From DATMNR01 sp963702765 (GTDB taxonomy: Bacteria; Chloroflexota; Ktedonobacteria; Ktedonobacterales; Ktedonobacteraceae), in NCBI GenBank assembly GCA_963702765.1, contig CAVPEB010000001.1, positions 1-64,000 on the forward strand: DNA of 64,000 nucleotides, read 5' to 3'. The notes beneath the pieces were generated by a model, which worked only from the letters and a program-made list of their open reading frames with translations, did not search any database and was not told the DNA's origin. A program made the position numbers and the translations under genes. Each line of letters opens with the position of its first letter. Positions within the stretch are counted from its first letter, which is position 1. Below are positions 48,865-58,374 of this stretch, in pieces.

Positions 48865-49629
48865 ATGTATGAAGAATATCCTATACTCGAATTCGATACC
48901 GCTATGGAAGCAATTCTTGAACCAAAACGCCTGATACATCCTATTGATATACCTGAACATGCAGTGGTTTGCTTCTTTCAAGACGTTATTACAAAGTTAT
49001 CCCAGCAACATCAAGCTAAAGTCATCAAACATTTAAAAAGTGAAATTGGTTCACATCCCATTTTTGAATTCAATCTTGATGCAAAACGTCTGGCTGTCTT
49101 TCATCCTGGCGTTGGAGCGCCACTTGCTGCAGGCTTGCTCGAAGAAGTAATAGCGCTAGGGTGCAAGAAATTCATTGCTTGCGGCGGTGCCGGTGTACTC
49201 GATGGCACACTCTCTATGGGACATATCATTGTACCGACCGCTGCAATTCGCGATGAAGGTACCTCCTATCACTATTTACCGCCTGGTCGTGAAGTTAACG
49301 CGCATCCTGATGGCGTAGCAGCTATTGAAATGGTGCTTCAAGCACATCATTGCGAATACATACTTTCTAAGACCTGGACTACTGACGCTATTTATCGCGA
49401 AACACAGGCAAAAGTACAACGACGCAAAGCTGAGGGCTGTATTGCGGTAGAAATGGAGGCTGCAGCATTTTTTGCCGTTGCCCAGTTTCGAAATGTACAG
49501 TTTGCTCAATTACTTTACGGTGGTGATGATGTCAGTGGAAGTGAATGGGATTCACGGCTCTGGGATAGCCATACATCAGTGCGCGAAAAACTCTTCTGGT
49601 TGGCTGCTGAAGCATGCCTCTCATTATAG
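48865..49629 (+). CDS. nucleoside phosphorylase (PNP_UDP_1 family, hexamer type)
   Basis: About 254 residues from ATG 48865, with GGAGG upstream. Motifs: LAVFHPGVGAPLAAGLLEEV, ACGGAGVLDGTLSMGHIIVP, the catalytic-site EGCIAVEMEAAAFFAVAQF and GDDVSG. This is the uridine/purine phosphorylase fold of the NP-I family and differs from the trimeric PNP at 36233. It converges on the large STAND regulator with a 1-bp gap between the stops. The substrate, uridine or purine nucleoside, cannot be told. Confidence 0.85.
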   Translation: MYEEYPILEFDTAMEAILEPKRLIHPIDIPEHAVVCFFQDVITKLSQQHQAKVIKHLKSEIGSHPIFEFNLDAKRLAVFHPGVGAPLAAGLLEEVIALGCKKFIACGGAGVLDGTLSMGHIIVPTAAIRDEGTSYHYLPPGREVNAHPDGVAAIEMVLQAHHCEYILSKTWTTDAIYRETQAKVQRRKAEGCIAVEMEAAAFFAVAQFRNVQFAQLLYGGDDVSGSEWDSRLWDSHTSVREKLFWLAAEACLSL

Positions 49630-49630
49630 A

Positions 49631-52264
49631 TTATGCGATTTGGCAAGCCAGATTTATTGCCTGCTCTACAGTAAGATTCCTTCCTTCGGCCCAGGCATTA
49701 ACCCAGCTTTCTTCATCTACACGGGAGCGAATAAATTGTCGTGCCATTTGTACCAGTTTATTGGTTTTCGTCCAGGGTATTAGACCAATTGCATCCATAA
49801 GACTCTCGGCAGCTCCCCCCAGTTTAGCTGAATTTATACTCGCCAAATGTGGTTCCGGTTCTCCACGTAATCCCACCGCAAAACTTAAAGATCCCAACCC
49901 TGTCGCTATAAATTGTTTGTGCCCCAGTTTATAACACAGTTTAATACTTCTCAAAAGGCAATCAATGGCCTCCGAATACTTCCCTTCCAGGATTGTGAGC
50001 GCACCCTGATCTTTCAATAAATCAGCGAGTGCAATGGTATCACCTACTTGTTCAAATAGCTTCCTACTCTGAGTATAATGTACCCTCATTTGCTTAAAAT
50101 CAGAGATGAATCCCTCTGCCGCAGCCAGATGGAAGAGCAATTGGGCTTTCACCCATATATCACATGTTTGTGAGACATGTTCTATGCCTTCAAGGTATAC
50201 ACGTTCTGCAAGTTGATATTCACCTTGCGCATGTGCTGCCCATCCTCGGTGAAGCAAAGCCATTGCCAGGCCACACGGATCATCCAATTGTCTCCATAGA
50301 ACAATGCTTTCTTCGGCAATCTCAGCCGCCTTCGTCTGCTCATTTTGCAAACAAACAAGTCTAGATGCTTCACTTAAAGCCTTAGCTCGTGCCGCAAGTA
50401 CAGATTTGCTCTCTTCGTTCTCAAGCGGTAGTTCCAGCACTGCATTCAACCAGTGGCGCCCTTCAGTCAAATATCCCTGCCATTCCCAATACGGTCTTAG
50501 GGCAGAGGCCAGACGAAGACAAAGCTCAATAGCGGCTATCTCTTTAGCAGGTACTCCTTCAGACATAGACAGTTCAGCATTTATCTCTCCATTGATCTCT
50601 TCACTCGAGTCTGGTTTGAATGTATAGGATTTTATGAATGATCTGTTTTTAGCCTGTTGAAGTGACCATTCTAATGCTGCTCGAATATTATCCCGGTTCG
50701 CACTTAAACGTTCCAGCCATTGGAGTTGCTGTGGACCTCTCAAACCTATTTCAGCCTCTTCAACGACATGTAAAAAATAGCTGGCATGCCAATCTTTCAG
50801 TCGTTCATACATTCCCTGGGCTGATAACTTTTCAAGCATATACTCGCGCAACGTATATAACACACTGAAATAAACTTGCTCTCCCATAAATGGCATTCGT
50901 ACCAACAAGCTATTGTCTGCCAATTGATGAAGCATGACAAGCGCAGGATAGGAGAGAGGAACAGTATTTTGAACTGCTTCTACACTCTGCATCATTGCTT
51001 CCGCTGCTTCAAGAGACCAACCTCCTACGAATACTCCCAGGCGTGGAAACCACTCTTGTTCAACAGGAGAAAGCAGATTATAACTCCAGTCAATTGTATT
51101 ACGCAGCGCCCGCTGCCTACCAGGTAAATTCATGGCCCCGCCCGTTAGCATTCCTAATAGGGATCCTGAAAGCCTCTGTAACAAAACATCTGGGGAGAGT
51201 AATTTAACACGTGCAGCCGCCAGTTCTAGCGCCAATGGTAGGCCGTCAACCATGTCACAAATTTGAGCAATGCTGGCTGCGTTTGCAGCAGTCAATGTAA
51301 AGTCAGGCATGATCGCACGCGCTCGTTCAACAAAGAGTTGGATTGCACCATATTGTGCAATTTTTTCTGCTGCGATCTCAATCCCCACATCAGGTACATC
51401 CAGTGGTGGAACATGAAACTCGTATTCACCATACAAGTGTAACACTACTCTGCTGGTAATGAGGACTTTCAGTCCTGGTGCCGCTGCTAACATCTCATCA
51501 ACTACAGTTCTTGCGTCTGCTAGATGCTCAAAATTATCAAGTACGAGCAAGAGTTGTTTTTTTCGTAGATATGAAATCAGATTTTGCATAACGGAGATGT
51601 CAGGTAAGAGCCTTACATTTAGTGTCTGGATAATACTCATAGGTACAAGCTCAGGTTCATCCACACCTGCTAGAGACACATACCACACACCGTGAGAAAA
51701 TTTCTCGACTATGGACCTTGCCAGGTGCAATGCTAGAAGTGATTTGCCACTGCCGCCAGCTCCAACTAATGTCAAAAGACGGACCTCTTCCTGCTCCAAT
51801 AAGTTTGTTAATCGCTCCACGGCCCATTCTCGTCCAATGAGTCGGGTATTTGGGACAGGGAGATGGTTTTTGGGGAAATATATAGGGGCACGAGGGATGT
51901 TGGAGATAAAAGTTTGGGATCTCCTCGTGAGAAGCTGGTTGAGAGGAGGTCGTTGCCACTCTTCCGGACCGAAGTAGTTTGGACCTATATGTGCCAATTC
52001 CAGAAGGTGTATTGCTTCTTCCTGAGTAGAAATCGCCCGCCAGTGAGCTAAGGCCTTAATTATTCGATGAATCTCCAGATGAGTAAGGTATGCTTTTCCG
52101 CTACGATTTAGCTTTCGACTCAGCACTTTTGAGTTCAACCCAATCTCATCAGCAAGTTCCTTCTGCGAAAAGCCACTTACACGAATATACTCTTGTACAC
52201 ATTCACAAAATACACTCGTATTGATATGCTCACCACTTCTCACTTTAATCGTCCCAGACATCAT
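49631..52264 (-). CDS. XRE-HTH / NB-ARC / TPR STAND regulator
   Basis: About 877 residues from ATG 52264 (AGGGGAT upstream; ATG 52279 is an alternative). Residues about 15-65 form an XRE-like helix-turn-helix (FSQKELADEIGLNSKVLSRK). About 135-480 is the NB-ARC ATPase with P-loop VGAGGSGKSLLALHLA, Walker B LLLVLDNFEHLAD, TSRVVLHLYGE and GLPLALELAAARVKLLSP. The C-terminal ~300 residues are TPR-like helical repeats (ALAEASRLVCLQNE-type, ALLHRGWAAHAQGEYQLAE, DLLKDQGALTILEGKYSEAI). STAND proteins switch on ligand sensed by the repeats; the HTH suggests direct promoter control, while some relatives act in phage defence. Confidence 0.9.
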   Translation of the reverse strand: MMSGTIKVRSGEHINTSVFCECVQEYIRVSGFSQKELADEIGLNSKVLSRKLNRSGKAYLTHLEIHRIIKALAHWRAISTQEEAIHLLELAHIGPNYFGPEEWQRPPLNQLLTRRSQTFISNIPRAPIYFPKNHLPVPNTRLIGREWAVERLTNLLEQEEVRLLTLVGAGGSGKSLLALHLARSIVEKFSHGVWYVSLAGVDEPELVPMSIIQTLNVRLLPDISVMQNLISYLRKKQLLLVLDNFEHLADARTVVDEMLAAAPGLKVLITSRVVLHLYGEYEFHVPPLDVPDVGIEIAAEKIAQYGAIQLFVERARAIMPDFTLTAANAASIAQICDMVDGLPLALELAAARVKLLSPDVLLQRLSGSLLGMLTGGAMNLPGRQRALRNTIDWSYNLLSPVEQEWFPRLGVFVGGWSLEAAEAMMQSVEAVQNTVPLSYPALVMLHQLADNSLLVRMPFMGEQVYFSVLYTLREYMLEKLSAQGMYERLKDWHASYFLHVVEEAEIGLRGPQQLQWLERLSANRDNIRAALEWSLQQAKNRSFIKSYTFKPDSSEEINGEINAELSMSEGVPAKEIAAIELCLRLASALRPYWEWQGYLTEGRHWLNAVLELPLENEESKSVLAARAKALSEASRLVCLQNEQTKAAEIAEESIVLWRQLDDPCGLAMALLHRGWAAHAQGEYQLAERVYLEGIEHVSQTCDIWVKAQLLFHLAAAEGFISDFKQMRVHYTQSRKLFEQVGDTIALADLLKDQGALTILEGKYSEAIDCLLRSIKLCYKLGHKQFIATGLGSLSFAVGLRGEPEPHLASINSAKLGGAAESLMDAIGLIPWTKTNKLVQMARQFIRSRVDEESWVNAWAEGRNLTVEQAINLACQIA

Positions 52265-52386
52265 TACATCCCCTAACAACTTTTGAGTGGATATCCAGTG
52301 GACTCTAAGTCACCAAAATTAAAAAAAGCAGAGCCATGATAAGTATACTAATATAAGGGTAAGAAATCAAGAGAAAGGAACCAGTT

Positions 52387-52776
52387 ATGTGCACTCTCCA
52401 GGCTCGCATGCAGTGTTATGATAGGTTCTCCGAAGTCATTCCAAACGAAGTAGTATACAACGAACTCATTTTAGAGAATGCGGTCAGCCAGTTACTACTT
52501 GCTTTTTTCAACGAGGTAATGGTGGATGTGAATATTTATTTTTCTCCCCACGTGCAAATGGAAATGCAACATTGTTTTATCCAGATACAAGCTCAGTGTG
52601 GTAATCAAATCATTGCCTCTCTGCCGGATCCTTGCGAATTTATTGAGCTTAATGTAGAAATCAAGATATGTTCTATTCTTATGGAACTTTTTGGTTCCGT
52701 GATTGTCGACAGTGTGACATTCATTCCTTCTTCATATGATCACGCATATGCGCATAGTAGTGCCGGCAGAGTTTAA
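52387..52776 (+). CDS. hypothetical protein
   Basis: A 129-residue protein with AGAAAGGAAC upstream of ATG 52387. Read-through shows FNEVMVDVNIYFSPHVQMEM, two cysteines in the body (QHCFIQIQAQCG) and a late ELNVEIKICSILMELFGSVI. Mixed alpha/beta; no family is recognised. It is divergent to the STAND regulator, 122 bp away, and could be its target gene. Confidence 0.5.
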   Translation: MCTLQARMQCYDRFSEVIPNEVVYNELILENAVSQLLLAFFNEVMVDVNIYFSPHVQMEMQHCFIQIQAQCGNQIIASLPDPCEFIELNVEIKICSILMELFGSVIVDSVTFIPSSYDHAYAHSSAGRV

Positions 52777-52838
52777 ATACCAGATACTCTTCCTACAAGC
52801 TTTATCCAGTCTTTGAAAGAACAAGGAGCAGATTTTCT

Positions 52839-53309
52839 TTGAATACGATGAAAGTCGAACACGCTGTTTGCATCAATCTTCCAGCCGAAGAAATCTTTAC
52901 ATATATGAGCAACCTCGAGAATCTAGCTGACTGGTCGGGTGTTATCATTTCTGCCAGGAAAATCTCATCTGGAGACATGCTTGTAGGAACGACAGTACGA
53001 TGTACGATTCGCATTTTGGGAAGGTGGTTTGATTCCACGTATGAGATTGTCGAATGTGTGCCCAACCGCTACCTGACGTATAAAAGCATCAGTGGTATCG
53101 CACCTAGTCTGATTTGTTATCAACTAGAGCCAGTAGAGGGTATTGGAACAAATGTGATTGTGGAAGAAAACATCAATTTTCTTGGCGGTTTTCTAGGATT
53201 TGCAGAGCAAGTGATCAAGAGTGTCATCCACCGCCAGGTTGCAAATGACCTGCAGACATTAAAGGATTTATTGGAGATCACAGCCTCACATTGTAGTAAG
53301 ACGGAATAA
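52839..53309 (+). CDS. SRPBCC-family (START/polyketide cyclase-like) protein
   Basis: A 156-residue lipid- or ligand-binding fold: opening strand VEHAVCINLPAEEIFTYMSN, LENLADWSGVI, a mid-sheet TYEIVECVPNRYLTYKS, and the long C-terminal helix (FAEQVIKSVIHRQVANDLQT). TTG 52839 or ATG 52848 may serve as start. Ligand unknown. It follows the hypothetical gene in the same direction and is closed by a convergent hairpin. Confidence 0.75.
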   Translation: MNTMKVEHAVCINLPAEEIFTYMSNLENLADWSGVIISARKISSGDMLVGTTVRCTIRILGRWFDSTYEIVECVPNRYLTYKSISGIAPSLICYQLEPVEGIGTNVIVEENINFLGGFLGFAEQVIKSVIHRQVANDLQTLKDLLEITASHCSKTE

Positions 53310-53333
53310 AGAACACGATCTTTACAACAATAG

Positions 53334-53374
53334 CACCAGGGTCGGGTTTCGTAAGTTGGAACCCGACCCTGGTG
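53334..53374. terminator. strong hairpin between the SRPBCC gene and valS
   Basis: 15-bp perfect stem (CACCAGGGTCGGGTT and its complement) with an 11-nt loop. Placed between two convergent gene ends. There is no long T-run, as in the other hairpins of this window. Confidence 0.7.
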
Positions 53375-53431
53375 AGCAAGTAATTTTGGGTATAACCTGG
53401 AAAGAACGGTGCGTAGTGGTAACAACTCTCG

Positions 53432-55874
53432 CTATCGTGCCAGCCCTATCCTTATATGTCCTTCTACCTTCACCTCTTGCAGATCATCATCGAGACCTTC
53501 TTTCACCACTACCAGCCTGGCACGAGTAACACTCATAATATCTGCCCTGGCTTCCAGCAACATTTTAGCAACAGAGGTGTCATTAGTAGAAAGTTGCAAT
53601 TGCTTTAACTCAGTCCCCAATGAGATATTGGACTCGCTTTTATATCGACGCACAGCGGTAGCGATCACAATCAATGTCTCACCAGCAGCTTCAGCAGATA
53701 CATTCAGAAGAGAATCAATTACTCTTGGCCACTGACTGGTGTGTATCGAACCATTGCCCTCAATAGGCACAAAGAGCGCCTGGTAGAGCGTTTCCGTGAT
53801 ATAGGGTAGGATAGGCGCGAATAGTTTCATAATAGTCAAAAGTACATAATAGAGTGTGAAACGCGCACCCTCACGCATATCGTTTGCCTCATCATAGAGG
53901 CGTTCCTTGGACATCTCCAGGTAGTTATCAGCCAGTTCTCTCCAGAAGAAACTCTCCGTCTCATTTTTGGCCGCGGAATAATCGTAGTTACGGATAGAGT
54001 TCCGTTACACGCTGGATGATCCACTGGGTACGTGAAAGCATCCAGCGATCAGTAGGGGTGAAATCTGGTAATTCAGCTGGCAGTTGATAGCTTTCAAGAA
54101 ATCGCTGGCTAAACTTTGCTACATTCCACAGCTTTGTAACCAGCTTATTGCCCATCGCTATTTTCTCTTCGTTAACAGTTGTGTCTTTCCCCATACCAGT
54201 GCTAGATGCCCAGTAACGAATAGCGTCAGAGGAATATTTTGTGATCATCTCCATGGGAGACATAGAACTTCCTCTGCTCTTACTAATCTTACCGCCGCCT
54301 TTGCCTTCCACCACCCAACCCGAGATGGCTATATCATTCCATGGTAGAACTCCAAAATGGTGGTAGGATTTAACAATCGTATAGAAAGCCCAGGTGCGAA
54401 TAATTTCATGTGCCTGCGGGCGCAGATTCATAGGAAAGACTTTCTCGTACAATTGTTTATCAGTTAACCAATGGCCGACAATCTGCGGTGACATGGAGGA
54501 TGTTGCCCAGGTATCCATTACATCCTCCTCAGGTGTGAAGGATGTGCTTCCACATTCGCATGTCTGTGTTGGATGCTGTTCAGTTGGATCTATAGGGAGT
54601 TGTTCTTCTGTAGGAAGTAGTATCTTACCACAAGAATTACAATACCAAACAGGAATAGGCACACCAAAGTAGCGTTGTCGAGAGATACACCAATCCCAGC
54701 CAAGATTTTCCACCCACTCCCGATAACGCGATTTCATATGAGCAGGATGCCATACAACCTGCTCGCCAGCTTCAAGTAATTCCTTTTTATATTCAAGCAC
54801 TCGCACGAACCATTGTAAGGTTACGATATACTCTACTGGCGTATCATCACGTTCATGTACACGCACTGATTGCATAACCGACTGGCGACCAAGCAAAAAA
54901 CCTTGAGCATCCAGCAGTTCGATTATTCGTCGCCTGGCCTCTTCCACGCTCAATCCTGCAAGCTGACCTGCTGCATCAGTCATTTTGCCATCGCGCCCAA
55001 TGATCATCTTAAGAGGAAGGTTGTATTTATACCACCATTCAACATCAGTCACATCACCAAAAGTACAACACATCACAGCTCCTGTTCCCTTCTCAGGCTC
55101 CGCCTTCATATCTGCCAGTACAGGCACTTTGAACCCTAACAAAGGCACTGCTAACGATTGGCCAACGAGTTCTTGATAGCGTTTGTCATTTGGATGAACA
55201 AACACCGCAACACAGGCAGGTAAAAGTTCCGGTCGGGTAGTAGCTATGGGCAAGGTGAGACCGTTTTCTTGTTGAAAAGCAAGAGTTACAAACTCGCTCT
55301 CGCGTTCCAGATCGTTCAATTCGGCCTGGGCGAGGGCGGTTTGGCATTCTGGGCACCAGATAGTAGGGGCTTCACGACGATAGACCAACTCCTTATGGTA
55401 CAAATCAAGAAAGGACTGTTGGGATGTGCGCCTGGAAAGGTCGTCAATCGTGCGATACGAGTAGTTCCAGTCGACCGATAATCCTAGCCGCTGCCAGAGT
55501 GCTCGATAGTCCTGCTCTGCTTCCGCACTCACTTCCAAACATTTCTCAATGAAGGCTCTTCGTCCAACCTGCTCAGCAGTAATACCCAGACGCTTTTCAA
55601 CATATCGATCCGTTGGAAGACCATTATCATCGAACCCCATAGGATAGAAGACATTGTAACCATCCATACGCCAGAAACGAGCGATAAAATCGGTTTGACT
55701 ATAAGAACTGGCATGGCCAAGATGTAATCGCCCGGAAACTGTTGCTGGAGGTGTATCTATGGCATATATTGGACTATTTGCTGTGAGAGAAAAATGGTAC
55801 GTTCCGGATGTTTGCCAGGTCACTTGAAGCTCTGGCTCGGCTGTGCCTGGATCATAGCGCTTAGGTAAACTCAT
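53432..55874 (-). pseudogene. valS: valyl-tRNA synthetase, single-base frame break
   Basis: A class I synthetase that charges tRNA-Val. Start ATG 55874 (GGAGGAG upstream) gives MSLPKRYDPG. HIGH motif as HLGH in SGRLHLGHASS, CP1 editing region, KMSKS as KISKS in GGKISKSRGSS, then the anticodon domain. The main frame stops at 53988 after TELYP. One base over, NYDYSAAKNETESFFWREL continues to 53432. An extra C near 54000 (CCGTAAC for CGTAAC) fits. The motif order is complete, so this is a normal ValRS interrupted once. An essential gene, preceded by a T-box, should be intact: the break is more likely an assembly or sequencing indel, or a second valS exists elsewhere. Confidence 0.9.
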
Positions 55875-55939
55875 AATCTCCTCCATGTGTGTTGAGTGCG
55901 CCTTATTATTCATAATTCCGTAATAAGTATTCTTGCAAT

Positions 55940-56265
55940 AAAAAAGCCCGATCATCCTTCATGAGGACGAAAGGGCACATTTTCGCGGTACCACCTCATT
56001 TCGCTGGACGTCTCCGCATCAGCGCACTCATCACCTTGACAGTTCTCTATGTATCGAGAGGTCTATCGGGTTTCGCTATAATGGGCTTACCCATGCAGAT
56101 CTACTTTTCACTTTCACCAAGCGAATTTCTTCAGCAATCAATCCGAGTGACGTTCAATAGCTACTTGCTGTGGAGGCTTTCAGCCTATGACCCCACCTTC
56201 TCTATCAGCTCGCCCACCATTTACTTTTCCCGGAGGAGATCGATGTACTTTGATTGTAAATAGTG
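55940..56265 (-). promoter_or_regulatory. T-box riboswitch upstream of valS
   Basis: On the minus strand the leader carries the T-box sequence AGGTGGTACCGCG (complement of 55984-55996), whose TGGT can pair with the tRNA acceptor end ACCA. It is followed by a terminator (stem 55946-55976, T-run at 55940-55945). Upstream, AAGTAGA and GAAAG motifs fit Stem I and the AGTA region. The leader ends about 65 bp before the ATG of valS, so uncharged tRNA-Val should lift termination. The specifier triplet could not be fixed by eye; GTC near 56193 is a candidate. Confidence 0.9.
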
Positions 56266-56436
56266 TACATAGTTTGAAAACAGGTGTCAATACCACTACC
56301 AGCCTAAAATGAATGGGTATAATAATGATAAGATATGTAATTGATCAGCTACAAAGACAATGCAAAAAGTGCTTGCTTTTTCCTGGCTATCAGACCAGAC
56401 AAGCAACTGGAGGCATCCTTCGCAAGGAGTTATGTA

Positions 56437-57258
56437 ATGAGTGAATACGAAGATGTGATGGAAACCCTTAGAGCGACGAGCCGCACATTCTTCATCCCAA
56501 TTTTTCAACTACCATCAGGATTACAAGAGGCTGTCGCCTCAGCCTATCTCTGTATGCGCGCTATTGATGAAATAGAAGATCACACTGAACTGGGAAAACA
56601 TGCAAAAATACGACTGCTACGCTCGATTAGTCTGCTCTTGCAGGCGCAATCAAATGTAGACACTTTTACACGCAACGAATTTGCAGCAGCATTTTCAAGT
56701 GAGCAAGACAAGCTACCCTCTGTGACACTTGGGCTTGCAGAGTGGGCCTGCTATGCACCAAATTCGATTGCACCACGAATTTGGGATACTACAGCAGCTA
56801 TGGCTGAACGAATGGCATATTGGGTCAGTAATAACTGGAAGATTACAACTGAAGCTGACCTGAATAGCTATACATATAGCGTTGCAGGCTCTATCGGATT
56901 GTTACTCTGCGACATCTGGGCATGGTTTACAGGCGAGCAGCTCAGTCGTTCACATGCTCTTCATTTTGGGCGCGGCCTGCAAGCTGTTAATATTCTGCGC
57001 AATCGAGTTGAGGACCTGGCTCGAGGAGTCGATTTTTTCCCTATTGATTGGACATGGGAACAGATGTATCACTATGCTTACCGGCAACTTTCATCAGCCG
57101 AGGCGTACACAAGAACACTCACATCAGATTCCACTATGTACTTTATCAAGATTCCGTTAGCCCTGGCTTATGCTACACTCGATGCACTGAAGCGAGGCGA
57201 AGCCAAACTCAGTCGTGAAGCTGTACTTCAGATCATACAAGATACGAATAACAACTAG
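56437..57258 (+). CDS. squalene/phytoene synthase-family protein
   Basis: About 273 residues from ATG 56437 (AAGGAG upstream). The all-helical trans-isoprenyl synthase fold condenses two farnesyl or geranylgeranyl diphosphates head to head. First Asp motif: DEIED (about 44-48) in AYLCMRAIDEIEDH. Second site: NILRNRVEDLARGVDFFP, where the first Asp of D-x-x-x-D is Asn (N189). The Asp pair usually binds Mg-diphosphate, so activity may be altered. Alternative: hopanoid HpnC/HpnD-like. The next gene is a broken flavoprotein of the isoprenoid reductase type. Confidence 0.83.
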   Translation: MSEYEDVMETLRATSRTFFIPIFQLPSGLQEAVASAYLCMRAIDEIEDHTELGKHAKIRLLRSISLLLQAQSNVDTFTRNEFAAAFSSEQDKLPSVTLGLAEWACYAPNSIAPRIWDTTAAMAERMAYWVSNNWKITTEADLNSYTYSVAGSIGLLLCDIWAWFTGEQLSRSHALHFGRGLQAVNILRNRVEDLARGVDFFPIDWTWEQMYHYAYRQLSSAEAYTRTLTSDSTMYFIKIPLALAYATLDALKRGEAKLSREAVLQIIQDTNNN

Positions 57259-57269
57259 TTCAAGCAGGA

Positions 57270-57620
57270 TTGGTGAATCCAATCACTGGGGTAGGCATTG
57301 ACTATGGCATGGAGTCTGGTAAGATGGCAGCCAAACATCTCACTCACATGTTTGATATAGCAGATTTCTCGCACAAACAGCTTGCTGCATTTGATAAACA
57401 ATTACGCCAGCGTTATCAACGCCTCTTGGAAATTTGTGATCGATTACGGCTTTTATATCTCAATTCTTTCTTTATTAATCTAATGGTGCGAGCAATAGCA
57501 CGTAATGAAGATCTCATGCATCTATTCATGGATATTGCCGTTGAAAATCAAAATATCTCTTGTGGACTTGCACCCAGTCCAATTGCGAAGATGATCTTCG
57601 AGGGTATGCTTGGTCGATAG
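57270..57620 (+). pseudogene. geranylgeranyl-reductase-type flavoprotein, C-terminal stub
   Basis: A 116-codon frame that starts in mid-domain (AGLVNPITGVGIDYGMESGK), the family's GDAAG-L-NP-x-x-G-x-G-I FAD-contacting region. It then has the helical tail (KQLRQRYQRLLEICDRLRLL). The first ~300 residues with the Rossmann motif are absent. It begins directly after the synthase stop at 57258 (upstream in frame only VQ before a TAG), so a deletion most likely joined two genes. The product, if made, could not bind FAD. Confidence 0.75.
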
Positions 57621-57632
57621 CCATACCTGATC

Positions 57633-57667
57633 AGATGCCGGAACGGCGTTGAATTGTTCCGGCATCT
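57633..57667 (+). terminator. hairpin after the flavoprotein stub
   Basis: AGATGCCGGAAC and GTTCCGGCATCT arms (12 bp, perfect) with an 11-nt loop, 13 bp behind the stop. It also faces the minus-strand gene at 57690. Confidence 0.7.
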
Positions 57668-57689
57668 AGCACATTTCTCGAATTCACAT

Positions 57690-57899
57690 TCAATCCTCGA
57701 ATACTGCGTGTGGGTGCTCAAGTTGTTTCAGGCGCATTCCCAACTTTAGTAGTAATACACCAAGCATACCAGCTGCTCGCCTGCTCATGTTGAGTCTCTT
57801 AGGAAGCTGAGTCAGTAATTGTCTCTTCTCCATTTCATTGCGAAGATCTTGATAACGCACTTCAAGCGCTTTTTCATAGAGATGTTGGTTATTTAGCAT
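57690..57899 (-). CDS. small helical protein, unknown
   Basis: 69 residues from ATG 57899 with AGAGGAGATA upstream. Strongly amphipathic-helical (LYEKALEVRYQDLRNEMEKR, then GVLLLKLGMRLKQLE). One hydrophobic stretch (about 44-53). Resembles short regulatory or membrane-associated proteins; no family is recognised. The structured element at 57958-58053 lies in its 5' region. Confidence 0.5.
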   Translation of the reverse strand: MLNNQHLYEKALEVRYQDLRNEMEKRQLLTQLPKRLNMSRRAAGMLGVLLLKLGMRLKQLEHPHAVFED

Positions 57900-57957
57900 C
57901 TGATTATCTCCTCTCGGGTCAAACTCCTATTAGCATCACTCATCATGTACAAAGATC

Positions 57958-58053
57958 AATAAAAAACCGTGGGCCTTGCAGGTTGCTGCTAGTGCCCACG
58001 GCTGAGGAAGTATCCTCTTCAGTTCCAATTTACCCTGAAGAGGACGGTACTTC
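57958..58053 (-). terminator. tandem hairpins with T-run (terminator or small RNA end)
   Basis: On the minus strand a first stem (58035-58053 with 58007-58022, core CTGAAGAGGA) is followed by a second (57994-58001 with 57967-57974, CCGTGGGC) and a T-run (57958-57966). The second is a classic rho-independent terminator. The two together resemble the end of an attenuated leader or a small RNA. No known riboswitch class was recognised. Confidence 0.65.
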
Positions 58054-58230
58054 TCTAAAGATGGGCACACTTTGGCTATATGCAATACAGAATACAGGCA
58101 ACAACTCCTGCGAGGTTTTAGCTTTATCGGATGGACAGTAATTGAACATTCCAAAGGATATTATGCAAACTCCGCGAGTATTGCCGTTATGCTCGTATGA
58201 CAAGTTGAGCCACTGTCGTACGGTAGCCAT
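58030..58230 (-). CDS. short ORF, possibly leader or remnant
   Basis: From ATG 58230 the frame reads MATVRQWLNLSYEHNGNTRG and stops at 58030 inside the first hairpin. An AAGGAGATGG site precedes it, and no other feature explains the region. Its end overlaps the hairpin at 58035-58053, as expected if translation affects folding, but the C-terminal half looks non-coding. Could be a leader peptide or a frame-broken small gene. Confidence 0.35.
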   Translation of the reverse strand: MATVRQWLNLSYEHNGNTRGVCIISFGMFNYCPSDKAKTSQELLPVFCIAYSQSVPIFREVPSSSG

Positions 58231-58374
58231 AGGTGCCATCTCCTTTCATGATTTGTGCATGTTGAACACCAGTTATCCAGGCTTAGAACCTCGATCATAT
58301 GAAGCGGGAAGTTACGCTCCCAAGCCTATGTGTATAGATAGACGAGAAGAATCGCTGTTTTTACAAGACCAATT

